NCBI GenBank assembly: GCA_028751875.1
Contig: CM054145.1
Span: 7,370,799 to 7,434,798, forward strand
DNA length: 64,000 bases
Direction of reading: 5' to 3'
From: Rapana venosa
Lineage: Eukaryota; Mollusca; Gastropoda; Neogastropoda; Muricidae
Position 1 is the stretch's first letter; every line of letters begins with the position of its first letter. The notes below the pieces were generated by a model. The model saw nothing but the letters and a program-made list of their open reading frames with translations, was not told where the DNA came from and did no database searches. Below are positions 11,776 through 23,100 of the stretch, piece by piece. Both the position numbers and the translations under genes were made by a program.

Positions 11776-13876
11776 TTCTTTTGTTGACTGCCCTATATTG
11801 TTCTGCTCTTTCTTTTGTTTCATTTTTCTTTTTCTTCAACTCTCTAGCTTGTCGCATAGTTGTAGGATGTTAGGTGTGACCCATGGTTTTTTGACTGGTC
11901 CGTGTTTGCCAAGAAGCTCGCTTGCTGTTTCAGTCACTGCTGTATTGAAACTATTCGTCAGTGTATCTATGTCTGAGTCTATCACAGTGAGTGCTGCAAA
12001 CTTTCCACCTATCCTTGCTTGAAAAATTTCTAATACCTCTGGGTCCTTCAGCTTCTCGAGGTCAAAAGAGAAATGGATCGGTGAACAATGCCAAGACATT
12101 GAAGAGAACATCAAGAAAAACAATAGCAAGAAAGCATATCAGCTGGTGAAAGACCTGACTAGCACAAAACAGGGAAAAGGTTTAACAATCCAAGACAAAA
12201 ATGGGAAGTGTCTCACTAACGACCAGGATATTCTGAACAGATGGACAGAATACTGCTCCGACCTGTATAACTATACAACCGCAGGAGATCCAAAAAGTCC
12301 TTAATGTACCCGCAAGCAAAGACACAGACAGTCCCCCTATCCCCCAAAGAAAAATGGAAACCAGCAGTGGGACGTGAAAAAGGGGGAAGTCACAGGGGCT
12401 GACAACATTCCAGCTGAGTTGGTTCAAGCTGGAGGGGAAGCCATGACCCAGCGCCCAAACTAAGAATCTGCAACAAGATCTGGCAGACAAAAAAATGGCC
12501 AACACCTGGACACAGTCACTCATCATCACCCTCCCCAAGAAAGGAATCTACAACAATGCCATAATTTACCGCACAATCAGCCTCATATGCCACCCAAGCA
12601 AGTCATGCTGCAGATAATATTGAATAGACTAAAGCCACAACAGAGACCATCATTGCTGGGGAACAAGGGGTTTTCAGAGCAGGGCGCAGCACAACAGAAC
12701 AGATATTCAACCTCAGAATACTATGTGAGCGGTACCTTCAACATCAACAAGACCTTTACCACGTATTTATCGATTTTAAGAAGGCATTTGACGAGTGTGG
12801 CATGCGCTTTGTGGGCAACCATGAATTTGTACAGCATCAATGCAAACCTGATCAGAGTCATCAAAAGCTGTTACAGCGAGGCCACCAGTGCAGTGTACTA
12901 CAACAACAACATTGGAGAATGGTTTCGAACAACAGTTGGAGTAAGGCAAGGGCTTTCTACTCTCAAACCCACTCTTTTCAACATCTTCCTTGAGAGAATC
13001 ATGGGTGATGCACTGGAACATCTTGAAGGGTCAGTCAGCATTGGTGGCAGAACGATCACAAACCTCCCCTTCGCAGATGACATTGAAGGAATAGCAGGAT
13101 CAGAAAAAAAGCTTGCCAGCCTAACAGAACACTTGAATAAGGCCTCCAAAACATAAAGCATGGAAATCAGTGCAGAGAAGGACCAAACTGATGACTATTA
13201 ACACCAACGGCATTAGCATGATATCAGGGTTAATGACCAGAAGCTGGAAAACAGTTCAAAGCTTCAAGTACCTGGGAGCCATTTTTATAAAACCAGGGAT
13301 CCAAGCCAGAAGTAGCAAAGCAGGGCTGCACAGACAATAACAGCACTGTCAAAACTAAACACCATCTGGAGAGATAAAAATATCTCACTTATCTCCAAGA
13401 TCAGACTAAAGCGTCCCTTGTCTATCCATATTTTCTGTATGCCTGTGAATCAGGACCCTGACTGCAGATTTGGAGAGAAGAGTGCAGGCGGTGGAGATGA
13501 GATTTCTTTCGGAGACTCCTTGGGATCTCCTACAAAAACCCCATAAGCAACGAAAGCGTGCATAACAGAATCCAGCAAACCCTTGGACCCTAGAGAACCT
13601 TCTAAAAGATCGTGAAAAAAGCGTAAACTTAAAAGGTATGGGCATGTCACAAGATCCAAAGGACTTTCAAAGACAGTTTTACAGGCACGTCCAAGGAGGA
13701 AGAAGAAGAGGCAGACCAAGGAAGAGCTGGGAGGATAACATCAGCGAACAGGCAGGCCTAGAACTCAACAAAACCCTGAGAAAGGCAGAACAGAGAGAGG
13801 AATGGAGGGAACTGGTTGTTGAGTCTTTGAGGGTGCCCCCACGGTCGTCAGACTACGGGACAGATAGATAGATAGA
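11776..13876 (+). mobile_element. 5'-truncated, 5'-inverted RTE-like LINE (LINE-2 of this window)
   Basis: Flanked by 11-bp TSDs (tctaagtggaa) at 11765-11775 and 13877-13887, with a (GATA)n tail. From about 12061 the plus strand encodes the linker (EKWIGEQCQDIEENI), reverse transcriptase (FIDF-KKAFD, TTVGVRQG, PFADDIEGIAG) and C-terminal RRGRPRKSWEDNI, with frameshifts. The leftmost part, 11776-12060, is the preceding segment of the same element on the minus strand (FDLEKLKDPEVLEIFQARIG to LCDK). This is the product expected from twin priming during insertion. Confidence 0.85.
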
Positions 13877-13887
13877 TCTAAGTGGAA
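13877..13887 (+). repeat. Right target-site duplication of LINE-2
   Basis: tctaagtggaa directly after the GATA tail. Confidence 0.75.
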
Positions 13888-13944
13888 GGACACTACACAA
13901 TGTCAAAGTTCGTGTAATGTTATTCTAACTATAAAAAGGGAAAG

Positions 13945-14581
13945 GTGTCCCATAACCTATGTGGTCGTAGGGGAGCGAGGCATCAGAGACCTCAAGTTCT
14001 CAAGGGGCCAGCATTTTGAGGGCGGCGCCCATCTCCTCTCCCTCGCTACTTTACCTACTTTACCTTCCCTAACCCTAAAGAGGGCAGGTACCTATTTACA
14101 GCTGGGTGAACTGGGGGACTGTACTGAAGCCAAGGCACGCAAACGGACACCCATCCAACTGGTAAGAAGGAAGGTGGCAGGATGGTTAAGATGTTTGCCT
14201 GCCAACAAGTAAACCGTGAGGTTGTGGGTTCGATTCCCAACCTTGCCCTTTCTTCCCAGTTTGACCAAAAAAATCGAACTGAATGTCAAAGTCCTTCGGA
14301 TGAGACTATAAACCGAGGCCCCGTGTTCGAACGCACGCAGAACATCTTGCGCACACGTTAAATCCTGTTTCGCTTTTCGAAAGAGTAGGCCATTGTGTGC
14401 CGGTGGAAACAGATGACAAAATTTACAAAACCGCATACACAGGGGGACTGGAAGTAAAAAAGCACATGAGTGCTTATTCCATTATCCTCGATATAAAAGA
14501 ATAAATAATAAATAAATAAACCATGCTAGATGCTGCTTAACTTTGGCTGGGGGAAAGCAAGCACAGAGCTATCCCGTCCCC
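13945..14581 (-). repeat. SINE-C (tRNA/5S-like), split by a SINE-B
   Basis: Plus-strand landmarks are cccataacctatgtggtcgt, ctttaccttccctaacccta and cacccatccaactggtaa up to 14163. The element resumes at 14519 with gctgcttaactttggctggg and gagctatcccgtcccc. The gap is a complete SINE-B. Confidence 0.75.
14164..14518 (+). repeat. SINE-B with tail a, nested in SINE-C
   Basis: Head ggtggcaggatggttaagat, gggttcgattccc, body ccttcggatgagactataaa and tail ttattccattatcctcgata, then an A/T-rich end (aataaataataaataaa). Confidence 0.8.
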
Positions 14582-14721
14582 TATAGACTTGCAAATTAGC
14601 AAGTTCATCTAATCGATTCATGTTCAGTCACTATTCAAGAGGAAGAGGGACATGATTATGAACCCATAACAACAACCATGATAGGTTATCTGATAGCTTG
14701 GCACGCTTGTTCACTGTATAG

Positions 14722-15073
14722 GAGGACGGGATAGCTTGGTGGTTAGAGCGATGCGCATTGCCTTCCTGATCTGCTGACCCGGATTTGAATCTCGTTCAAG
14801 AGGATTTTTCCTCTGGAGTTAACATCAGTGCCGACTCCACTCCCCTCAAAAGTCCTTGGGATGAGACTAAACCGAAGTCCCAAGTGTGAATGCACGCAGA
14901 ACATCTTGCGCACACGTGAAGCCCGTTCCGGCTTTTCATAAGACCATTGTGTGCCGGTGGGAATAGATGACAACATTTACAAAACTAAATACATATGGGG
15001 TCAGGATGTAAAAATGCACATGAGTTTCCATTATCTTCGAGCTAAAAGATTAAAAATGAATAAATAAATAAAT
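14722..15073 (+). repeat. SINE-A with tail a
   Basis: Head gggatagcttggtggttaga, B-box-like gatttgaatctc, body ccttgggatgagac, tail a and an (AATA)n end. Confidence 0.8.
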
Positions 15074-15111
15074 CTAGATTCAGTACTTTAATCTTTTTTT
15101 CGTCTAATTTT

Positions 15112-15475
15112 ATTATTATTTCGAAGATACTGGAATAAACATTCATCAGCTTTATTTTAAACAAACTTTTTTTTACATCCAGTCCATGTGTGCATGCGAT
15201 TTGGTCAATTTTGTCATCCATTCCACACCCGCACAGGCAATCTTCCAAAAAGGGGAAGAGGTTTTAACGTGTGCGCAAAGATGATCTACGTGCATGCATT
15301 CACACACAGGACCTGGGTTTATAGTCTCATCCGAAGGACTTTCAGGAAAGTGGAGTGAGTAGCCTAAAAACTGATGTTAACTCCATGGGGACAATCCTGG
15401 GCTCAAACCCGGGCCGTCAGATCGCAAGTGCAGTGTTCTAACCACCAGGCCATCCCATCCTCCCCCATCTGTACA
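15112..15475 (-). repeat. SINE-A with tail a, inverted relative to its neighbour
   Basis: Tail a starts at tttattattatttcgaagat. The body is ctcatccgaaggacttt, and the head end reads ctaaccaccaggccatccca. Confidence 0.78.
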
Positions 15476-15479
15476 ATCT

Positions 15480-15870
15480 AAGAAGGGGGTGGAATAGCCA
15501 AGCGGTTAGAATGTTGAACTCCTGATATGATGGACTATGCTATAGCCAAGTGGTTTGACTTCCATGAAGTCGTTGGTTCAAATCTCGGTGGCATCTGGTG
15601 AATCAAGGGTGGGGATTTTTACGATCTTCAAGGTCAACTTCAAGTGCAGACCTGCCACTGTCTTCATTCCATCCATGTATCCACACATAATGGTAGAGGT
15701 GTCCCATAACCTATGTGGTCGTAGGGGAGCGAGGCGTCAGAGACCTCACTTCTCTAGGGCCAGCATATTGAGGGCGGCGCCCATCTCCTTCTCCCTCGCT
15801 ACTTTATCTTCCCTGACCCTAAAGAGGCAGGTACCCATTGACACACATGCAGAAGATCAAACATAGAGGT
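15480..15870 (+). repeat. SINE-D, interrupted by a truncated SINE-C
   Basis: A tRNA-like head is partly doubled (tagccaagcggttagaatg at 15493, tagccaagtggtttgactt at 15543), then ggttcaaatctcggt and aagtgcagacctgcca. The minus SINE-C lies at about 15694-15843, after which gcagaagatcaaacatagag continues SINE-D. Confidence 0.7.
15694..15843 (-). repeat. 5'-truncated SINE-C nested in SINE-D
   Basis: gtgtcccataacctatgtgg to gaggcaggtacccattg. It lacks the promoter-like head. The flanks share an acacat-like short duplication. Confidence 0.65.
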
Positions 15871-16287
15871 AATATTTTTTCTTGGTGTTACCCTGTCTTC
15901 TGTGATGTTCCTGTCCTGCTGTTCCCATGCCGCTCATTTCAATCTCTCTGCCCAGCCCCAGCCAAACTCAGATTTCTTACCTCACATTCTGAGGGTCGGA
16001 AGTCCACAGGGAACCCATCAACGTCTGGCCATTGTATGACCACCAGCCAGAGGAGCCCTGCAGTCCAGCTGAATCACTTTGGTGGTGATCAGTGGTGCCT
16101 GTTCTGAGCTAACATACGCTGGACTCCACCTACTAAGCCCTCTACTGACGACAGTATTAGCTCAGTCACGGAGCCAGACTGAGTGAGTTGCCCACCCGGG
16201 GTGGTGATCACCACAACGTCCCTCCAACCACTTTTCCCCATGAACCTCACAAAAACACACTTGTCACGATTTTTTATATACAAATCT
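15871..16287. other. Unassigned intergenic block
   Basis: Moderately GC-rich (15930-16260), with no frame resembling a known protein and no tRNA-like head. It may be another dispersed repeat. Confidence 0.35.
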
Positions 16288-16293
16288 TTTATT
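16288..16293 (-). promoter_or_regulatory. Candidate KIF25 poly(A) signal
   Basis: The minus strand reads AATAAA here, about 1.8 kb beyond the KIF25 stop. No closer canonical signal was noticed between 17960 and 18077. The intervening DNA contains SINE-D and a SINE-A/tail-b copy, so a long repeat-containing 3' UTR is possible but unproven. Confidence 0.25.
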
Positions 16294-16624
16294 CAATACC
16301 AAAGACAAATTATCCTCTAAAAAAAAAAATTCTTACTTTCATATTTATCTTCTTTACAATAATGAATGAGCGAAGTCCCTTTTTCTTTCTCTCAGAACAC
16401 ATCATCATATGATAGATATCGTTCATCATATCATACATTACATTTTACACTTGCAACAATCAATAACACACACACTTGAACAAAATATCACAGATGTATA
16501 TCAACACATTATGTTCAGCAGATATGTCAGCAAGCAATAAGAAGAGATAATGATTAGTGTATCAACACCTATACTTAAATAGCATACTGAGAAATGTGAT
16601 TGGAATGATATAAACAAATAATCA

Positions 16625-16905
16625 CAGACCCTACAGCCGAGTGGTTAAGACTATGACTTCAATCCCATGGGTCCATGAAGTCGCAGGTTTGAATCTCAGC
16701 AGCAGCATCTCATAAATTAAAGGGGAGGGGGGTGTTTATGATCTGCCATGTCAATTTCAAGTGCAGACCTGCCAGTGCCTTGATTCTCTTCGTATATACA
16801 CAGCTGTAGAAGATTGAATATAGATCCAATAATTCATATGTCAGCATTCTGTGGGTTACAGGAATATACCCAGCATGCATCCTGTATAAAAGATGAGCTA
16901 CTCTG
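16625..16905 (+). repeat. SINE-D
   Basis: Head acagccgagtggttaagact, ggtttgaatctcag, body aagtgcagacctgccagtgc and agaagattgaatatagatcc, ending near cagcatgcatcc. Confidence 0.7.
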
Positions 16906-16985
16906 AAGTTGGAACGTGTCAGCTGAGGCCAGCAGGCAGACCTCCTTCAAAGTTACAAGCACAGGAGAAGACGAGGCACTACACA
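16860..16985 (+). repeat. Family G repeat, 3' half
   Basis: gaagttggaacgtgtcagct, gaggccagcaggcagacctc and acaagcacaggagaagacga, matching 31268-31345. Confidence 0.5.
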
Positions 16986-17524
16986 CCCCACCCCAGCCGG
17001 TAAGGGAACACAGAGAGAGAGAGGATTTTAGTCTCCCTCACCATCCTGTTACATAAAAATCAGATCTAAGTGGTCAAAGCATGAATACAAAAAACCTCAA
17101 GTCCCCAGCCCCAGTTCTTATTATCTTAAATACTTTTTTTTGCAATGGCTGGGAGATTCAAATGCAGGGCTGATTTGTAATATCCAAAAAGAAAAAGGAA
17201 ACAAAACACTCAAATAATGATAGTTCTGTTGATTGTCAATCAGTTGTCAGTCAGTCAGTTGTCTCCATTGCATACTATCAACAGTAAGAGCTTAACGGAA
17301 GCACAACACATTTTTGCTCATATGACAGACAACAGTAGCTGCTGTCTCAGCATTTGACACAGAAGAAGAAGAAACACACAACAACATAATAGATACAGTG
17401 CAATTCAACACAATACACTACATTCACTCCAATCCACTCTGTTCCAATCAAAGATGACACACCGTTGATCAGTGGTCTTGCAATAAAGTGCACACATTTT
17501 TGGGGGGTGGGTTAGTTTTTGTTT
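16986..17524. other. Possible KIF25 3' UTR or intergenic DNA
   Basis: AT-rich. 17288-17361 carries a family G piece (gctcatatgacagacaacag). No gene. Confidence 0.4.
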
Positions 17525-17905
17525 CTCGGCTAGAGCTTTTGAGTTTCACCAAATGGTGAGATTTTGCGTATGCGACCATTTACCCACCATTTAGGTAGTC
17601 ACATTCTGACTCCGGGTGTCTAAACCTAACACCTGTCTGCATGTGGTGGTTTTTTTTAAAAATTGTCATCCATTCTTACTGGCACACGGTGGTCTACTCT
17701 TCAGAAAGGCAGAGCAAGTTTTAACGTGTTCACACATGGTACGTCAATGTATAGTCTCAAAGACTTTCAGGGGAGCGGAGCCAGCACCGATGTTAACTGC
17801 AGGGGGAAAGATCCCCTGGAACAGGTGCCTCAGTGGTGGCTTGAACCCAGGCAATCAGATCATGAGAGCAAGATTCTAACCACTAGACTATACTTCCCGC
17901 ACCCC
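17525..17905 (-). repeat. SINE-A-like head with tail b
   Basis: It begins with tail b (cggctagagctttt), the body is cctttt-free but has ctactcttcagaaaggc, and the head end is cactagactatacttccc. Near it are CAATG-like short repeats (17915-17955). Confidence 0.65.
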
Positions 17906-18077
17906 CACCCACCCAATGCAACGCAACACAAAACAATACAACACGACATAATGGCAGTGTTTGATATGATGAATGTTAGCAGTCAGATCTCTGTACGTAA
18001 TCATTCAAACAAAAACATCCCTTCTCCAGTCACCTTGTCCATTTCTCTGCACACACACACCAAAAAAACAAACAAAC

Positions 18078-18292
18078 TCATCGCGATGGACTGGCAGCAG
18101 AACTCGCCCGACGGTGCTGGGAACTCTGGGAAGAGCCCTCCACCTTCTCGGCAGAGGACGGCAAGCGTCGTTTGGTGGGACCTCTCTGCACCTGCCTGGC
18201 CCGCTGTCCGAACCCCAGACACTGCAGGGACTCCGTGATGTACCGCTGGGCCGGAGAGACGCAGAGCAACACCAGCAACTTGGCGTCTCCAC
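18078..18292 (-). CDS. KIF25: KIF25 coding exon 13 and stop
   Basis: A 215-nt terminal coding part encoding [17 protein letters not shown] and on to [14 protein letters not shown], the end of the motor. A 38-residue basic, Ser-rich tail follows, ending SPSR and TGA at 18080-18078. The motor end and tail start match vertebrate KIF25 closely. Confidence 0.93.
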
Positions 18293-20081
18293 CTGAGGTG
18301 AGAGGACATTGACAGTCTTCGTCGTTTTTTCTGTTGGTTCTTTGGCTAGAGCTGTGAGGTTCACTAATGGTGAGGTTTTGTGTATGCGACCCGTTTTTGC
18401 CCACCATGAAGGTAGCCGGATTCTGAATTCGGGGATGTATGTTGGGTATGTTTGTGTTTTTGTAACCCACTGAATGGTGACATGAGTTACAGGATCTTAA
18501 ACATACATGTTTGATCTTCTGCATGTGTGTATGACTTGACTTGACTTATGCCTCTTGGTTCTTTGCATGTGTAAATAAATGAAAGGAATTAAGGCACAGG
18601 TAGGTCTGCACTTGGAGTTAACCTGGGAGACTGTAAAAATCCCCACCCTTAATTTGCCAGATGCTACCGAGATTCGAACCCATGACTTCATGGACCCATG
18701 GGCTTGAACAAGCAACTGATACCCCCTAACTCCCCTCTCCCTAAAAAAAAAATCCCTAACAAAGACAACACACTTTACTTTTGATATGTAAAGCCCTCAC
18801 CCAAACAAAAAAATCCAAAGAAACATAAACAAGCTATTAACCACTAGACTGCCTTACCCCGGAAATTTTCCGGGGCTAAACGTGCACCCTATACGCCAAC
18901 AACCCGTAAAATTTCCGGGGTGACGAACCGAAGTAAACAAGCCTGCTTCCTTGACTACAGTTAAAGGGAAAGAACTCCAAACTTAATGGAGGTCACTCTC
19001 CTGTTGCTTGGCAACATTCAGCTGCAAAAACCGTAGCAAAAACGATCGTTTTTTAGCTCGTATTTTGTGTTTTTATGCATGACTGTTTTGGAAGTTCGTG
19101 TTCAAAATGGCTGACACTTCTTGTTGAAGGCATAAATAACTTGAAACAGCTGTAAAATTGGCAAATAAAACTGTAGATTTACCTAACAGTGATGAAAACG
19201 ATTGTGTATGAATCAGCTGATCGTGCATTTAAAAAAAAAAGAATGAGATTTGGCCTAGACTTATGTTTGACGTTATTGAGATCGGGAGTACTCAGAATGA
19301 CAGTGGTGATAAAGAAATCGTATTTTTGGTCAATTTTTTACATTTTAAATATATTTTCGCAGTGAAATAGCATGCTAACTAATTTGAGTTTGCCTCGAAG
19401 TAATCTACGATATATATACTGTCATTAGGCAGACTATCAGGAATATTCATGTGGTAGTTTCTGAGTAAGAGGGATATGAACATAGCAGTGGTACATAAGA
19501 ATTTTATTCCCCGGCATATAGGGTGCACTTGCACTGGGCAGTTAAGAGGTTAACAAAATGAAAAAATAATACCCAAAACAAGAAACACAGCAAAATACAA
19601 TGTAACACAATCTAATCTAATGCAACACAGTACAAAAACCAATGTAATGCAATCTAATATAATGTAACACAATGCAAAGTAAGATACTGCAGTCTAATGT
19701 AATGTAATGTAGTACAAAGCAGTGTAATGCCATCCAATGCAAAGCAATGTAATGCAATTCAACATAATGTAACACAATGCAGGTGTAACATAAGAAGTGT
19801 ACAAACCAATAGAGTCCTGCAGGAAATGGGTGAGGCGACTGTTGCGGTAGGGGACATGGCCTCTGTGTTCAGCCAACGCCCCAAGGACGTCGGCCAGAGC
19901 TGACAGGCTTTTGTTGATGTAGGAGGCTTCTCTCAAGGCGACCCCCTTCACTCCAGACATCCCTAACACAAACAAACGAATAAAGAAATACTAGACTGTC
20001 CCATACTCAGGAGAGATGGATAAAACAAGAGAGAAAGAACAAAGCATGGGAAAAAGCAACAGAGAGAAATAAGAAAAACGG

Positions 20082-20124
<43 letters not shown>

Positions 20125-23100
20125 AAGTCCATTTGATATGTTTACCAAACATATATCCAAAAATGTCAAAGTCAAAATTCTTTATTCCAGAAAAAACCAA
20201 CATGGAATACATGGAAATGCATACACAAAAACTATCTAAATCACTGTAAGCAATCGAGGTTGCCATCATCTTGCCACAGAATGATCACTCTCGAAAATAG
20301 GAAACAACACCCGCAACAACAACAACACACACGCACGCACGCATGCACACACACACACACACCAGCAACAACAACAATGGATAAAATAATATCCATATGC
20401 AAAACATAAACAATTTCAACAAATCAAAATTAATTTTGCTACTTAAATACAGCTTAAGATGGTTCTTATAAACTATGCCAGGTTTAAGAGTACTTTTAGG
20501 AGCTTTATTAAACAGTGCATAAAACTTTATGACATTGAGCTTTCTGTAATAATTTGTTTTTAGAAACTGTTTCCTACCTTCCAGAAAATATGGGCATTTG
20601 AGAATATAGTGAAATTCGTCACCCATTTCCTTCTGGTTGCATCTTCTACATAATCTTTCTTTTCTTTCAATGCCCCTAAATCTGCCTTCTTAGACTAGTC
20701 ATTTGTGATTTTAATGTTCTGAATTTCATTAAATGGACTCTCAAATCAACTGGAAGTAATAGTAATATAGTTTTTTAAAACAAAAACTTTCTTTGTATAA
20801 CGGATTCTCAAATAAACTAGAAGTAATAGAAATATATTTTTCCAAACAAAATTTTTTTTGTATAACCGATAATTTTGACGAATTTCAGCCTTCCACTTTT
20901 ATATAATCATACCGGTCTTACAGTCTCAGCTTTCTTTGTGGGCTGCGGGGGTCATGTGTGTGCCTGTGCTGGCCTCTCTGTTGCTTTTTCAAACCTGTAC
21001 AATTTTTAGGGTGGCCCAAGGAGCTCAAATGGGATGACTTGCAACCATAGGCCCTAAATTGGATAACTCTGCTGGGACTTTAACATAACCTCAAACCCAA
21101 AAAAGTCTAGGCTTTACTTCAGATTTGAACTTTTCATAGCTTAGACGTGCACCACTTAGAATCAATAAACCTCCCCCCCCCCTCCTCCCCCACCCCACCC
21201 CTACCCTCCTTCCCCCAACCTCACCCACACACTCGCTGCCCGCCAGGTCGACCAGCTGCAGCTTGGTGCGGACAGTGGGGGCAGGGGTTGTGGGGGTGGC
21301 TGTCTGCTGTAGGGCCACCTGCATCTGCTCCCCTGACCAGGTCTGTGCGTGGGTCAGTGTGGAGGACCCCCGCCCCTTCTTCAGACCTGCAAACAAGGAA
21401 GGTGGCTGGATGGTTATTAAGACGTTTGCCAGCTTAACACATAAACCCGTGAGGTTCTGGGTTCCATTCCCAGTCTTGTGCCCTCTCTTCCCAGTTTGGC
21501 GAGGAAAACAAATTGAACTGAATGTCCAAAGTATTTTGGATGAGATTGTAAATTGAGGCCCTGTGTGCCAATGCACGCAGAATGTCTTGTGTGCATGTTA
21601 AAAACTTGTTCCGTCTTTCGGGAAAGTAGGCCATTTCGTGCTGGTAGGTACGGATGAGAAAACTGTAAAAAGAAAAAACGCATACACATGGGTGTTTAGA
21701 CACCATCCCCAAAGTTGGAATGCAGCTGCCTAAATGGTGGGGAAAAAACGGTTGCATATGCAAAAATGTCACCAATGGTGAACCTCGCAGCTCTAGCTAA
21801 GGAACAAACAACCCCCCCCCCCCAAAAAAATATTTCCCCCACCAAAAAAGGCAACCAAAAAGTTACCCCATCATGTGAGCATTATGTGTGAGTACAAAAT
21901 GGGTGTCCATACATATATGTGTACATATACCCTCTGTGTATACACTGTGTGCACGCATATATACATACATAAACAAATGTGTAAAGCTACATGTACATGC
22001 ATTAAAAGGTAAAGGTACAGATGTTCCCATAACCTATGTGACTGTAGGGGAGCAAAGCATCAGAGACCTCAGCTTTTCCAGCAGCCAGCATATTGAGAGC
22101 AGCGCCCATCTCCTCTCCCTTGCTGCTTTACCTTCCCTGACCCTAAAGAGGGCAGGTACCCATTGACAGCTGGGTGAACTGGAGGAACTGTACTGAAGCC
22201 AAGGCATGCAAACAGTCACCCATCCACTTGATAACCACACTCAAAGCTGCTTAACCTTAGCTTGAGGAAAGAGTGCTCTGACCACTGAGCTATCCCGTCC
22301 CCTTGCATTAGCTGACTACAAACTCTAACATAGATATTTCATCATCTCAAAAAAGAAAAGAAATTCATCGACACGTGTGACAAAACGCTGTTTAACGCAC
22401 CATCAGCATTCAAAGCCTCGACGGAAGGGGCTCGCGGCAGAGAGAAGAAACTGGGAGCTTGGGAAATGACTGTGAGGGTCACCACGAGATGCGAGCGACT
22501 GGAGTGTTCGTGGACCATGGTGGCCGACTCCCTGCGTGTGCGAAGACCATGCTGGACCAGACACATCACGTTGTACACTGTGTCTACCGGCCTGTGGAGC
22601 ACAACAACAAACATCACAAACTGTCCATGATGGGATAGCCTGGTGGTTAGAGTGATGTGCTCGTGATCTGCTGACCCAGGTTTGAATCTCATTCAAGAGG
22701 ATTTTTTTCCTCTGGAGTTGACATCAGTGCTGACTCCACTCCCCCCCAAAGTCCTTCGGATGAGACTATAAACCGAGGTCCCATGTGCAAATGCATGCGG
22801 AACATCTTGTGCACATGTTAAAACTCATTCTGCATTTTGGAAGAGTAGGCCATTGAGTGCCGGTGAGAACAGATGACAAAATTGACTAAACTGAAATTGA
22901 CAAAACTGCATACACATGGGAACTGGATGTAAAAAAGCACATGAGTGCTTTTTCAATTATCCTCAAAATAAAAGACTAAAATTTTGTTTAAAATGTTTCT
23001 TCTTCATCATCAAATGCTCAGACAGAAACTTGTGTCTGTCATATGAGTGAAAATGTGTTGGAGTGCAGGTTAAAATGTTTGATTTCAAACTGAATATGTA

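Noticed and set aside
22401..22591. Alternative longer version of KIF25 exon 10 reading on past 22401
   Set aside because: The gtgcgt donor at 22399-22400 gives the exact phase needed by exon 11; read-through adds unrelated residues.
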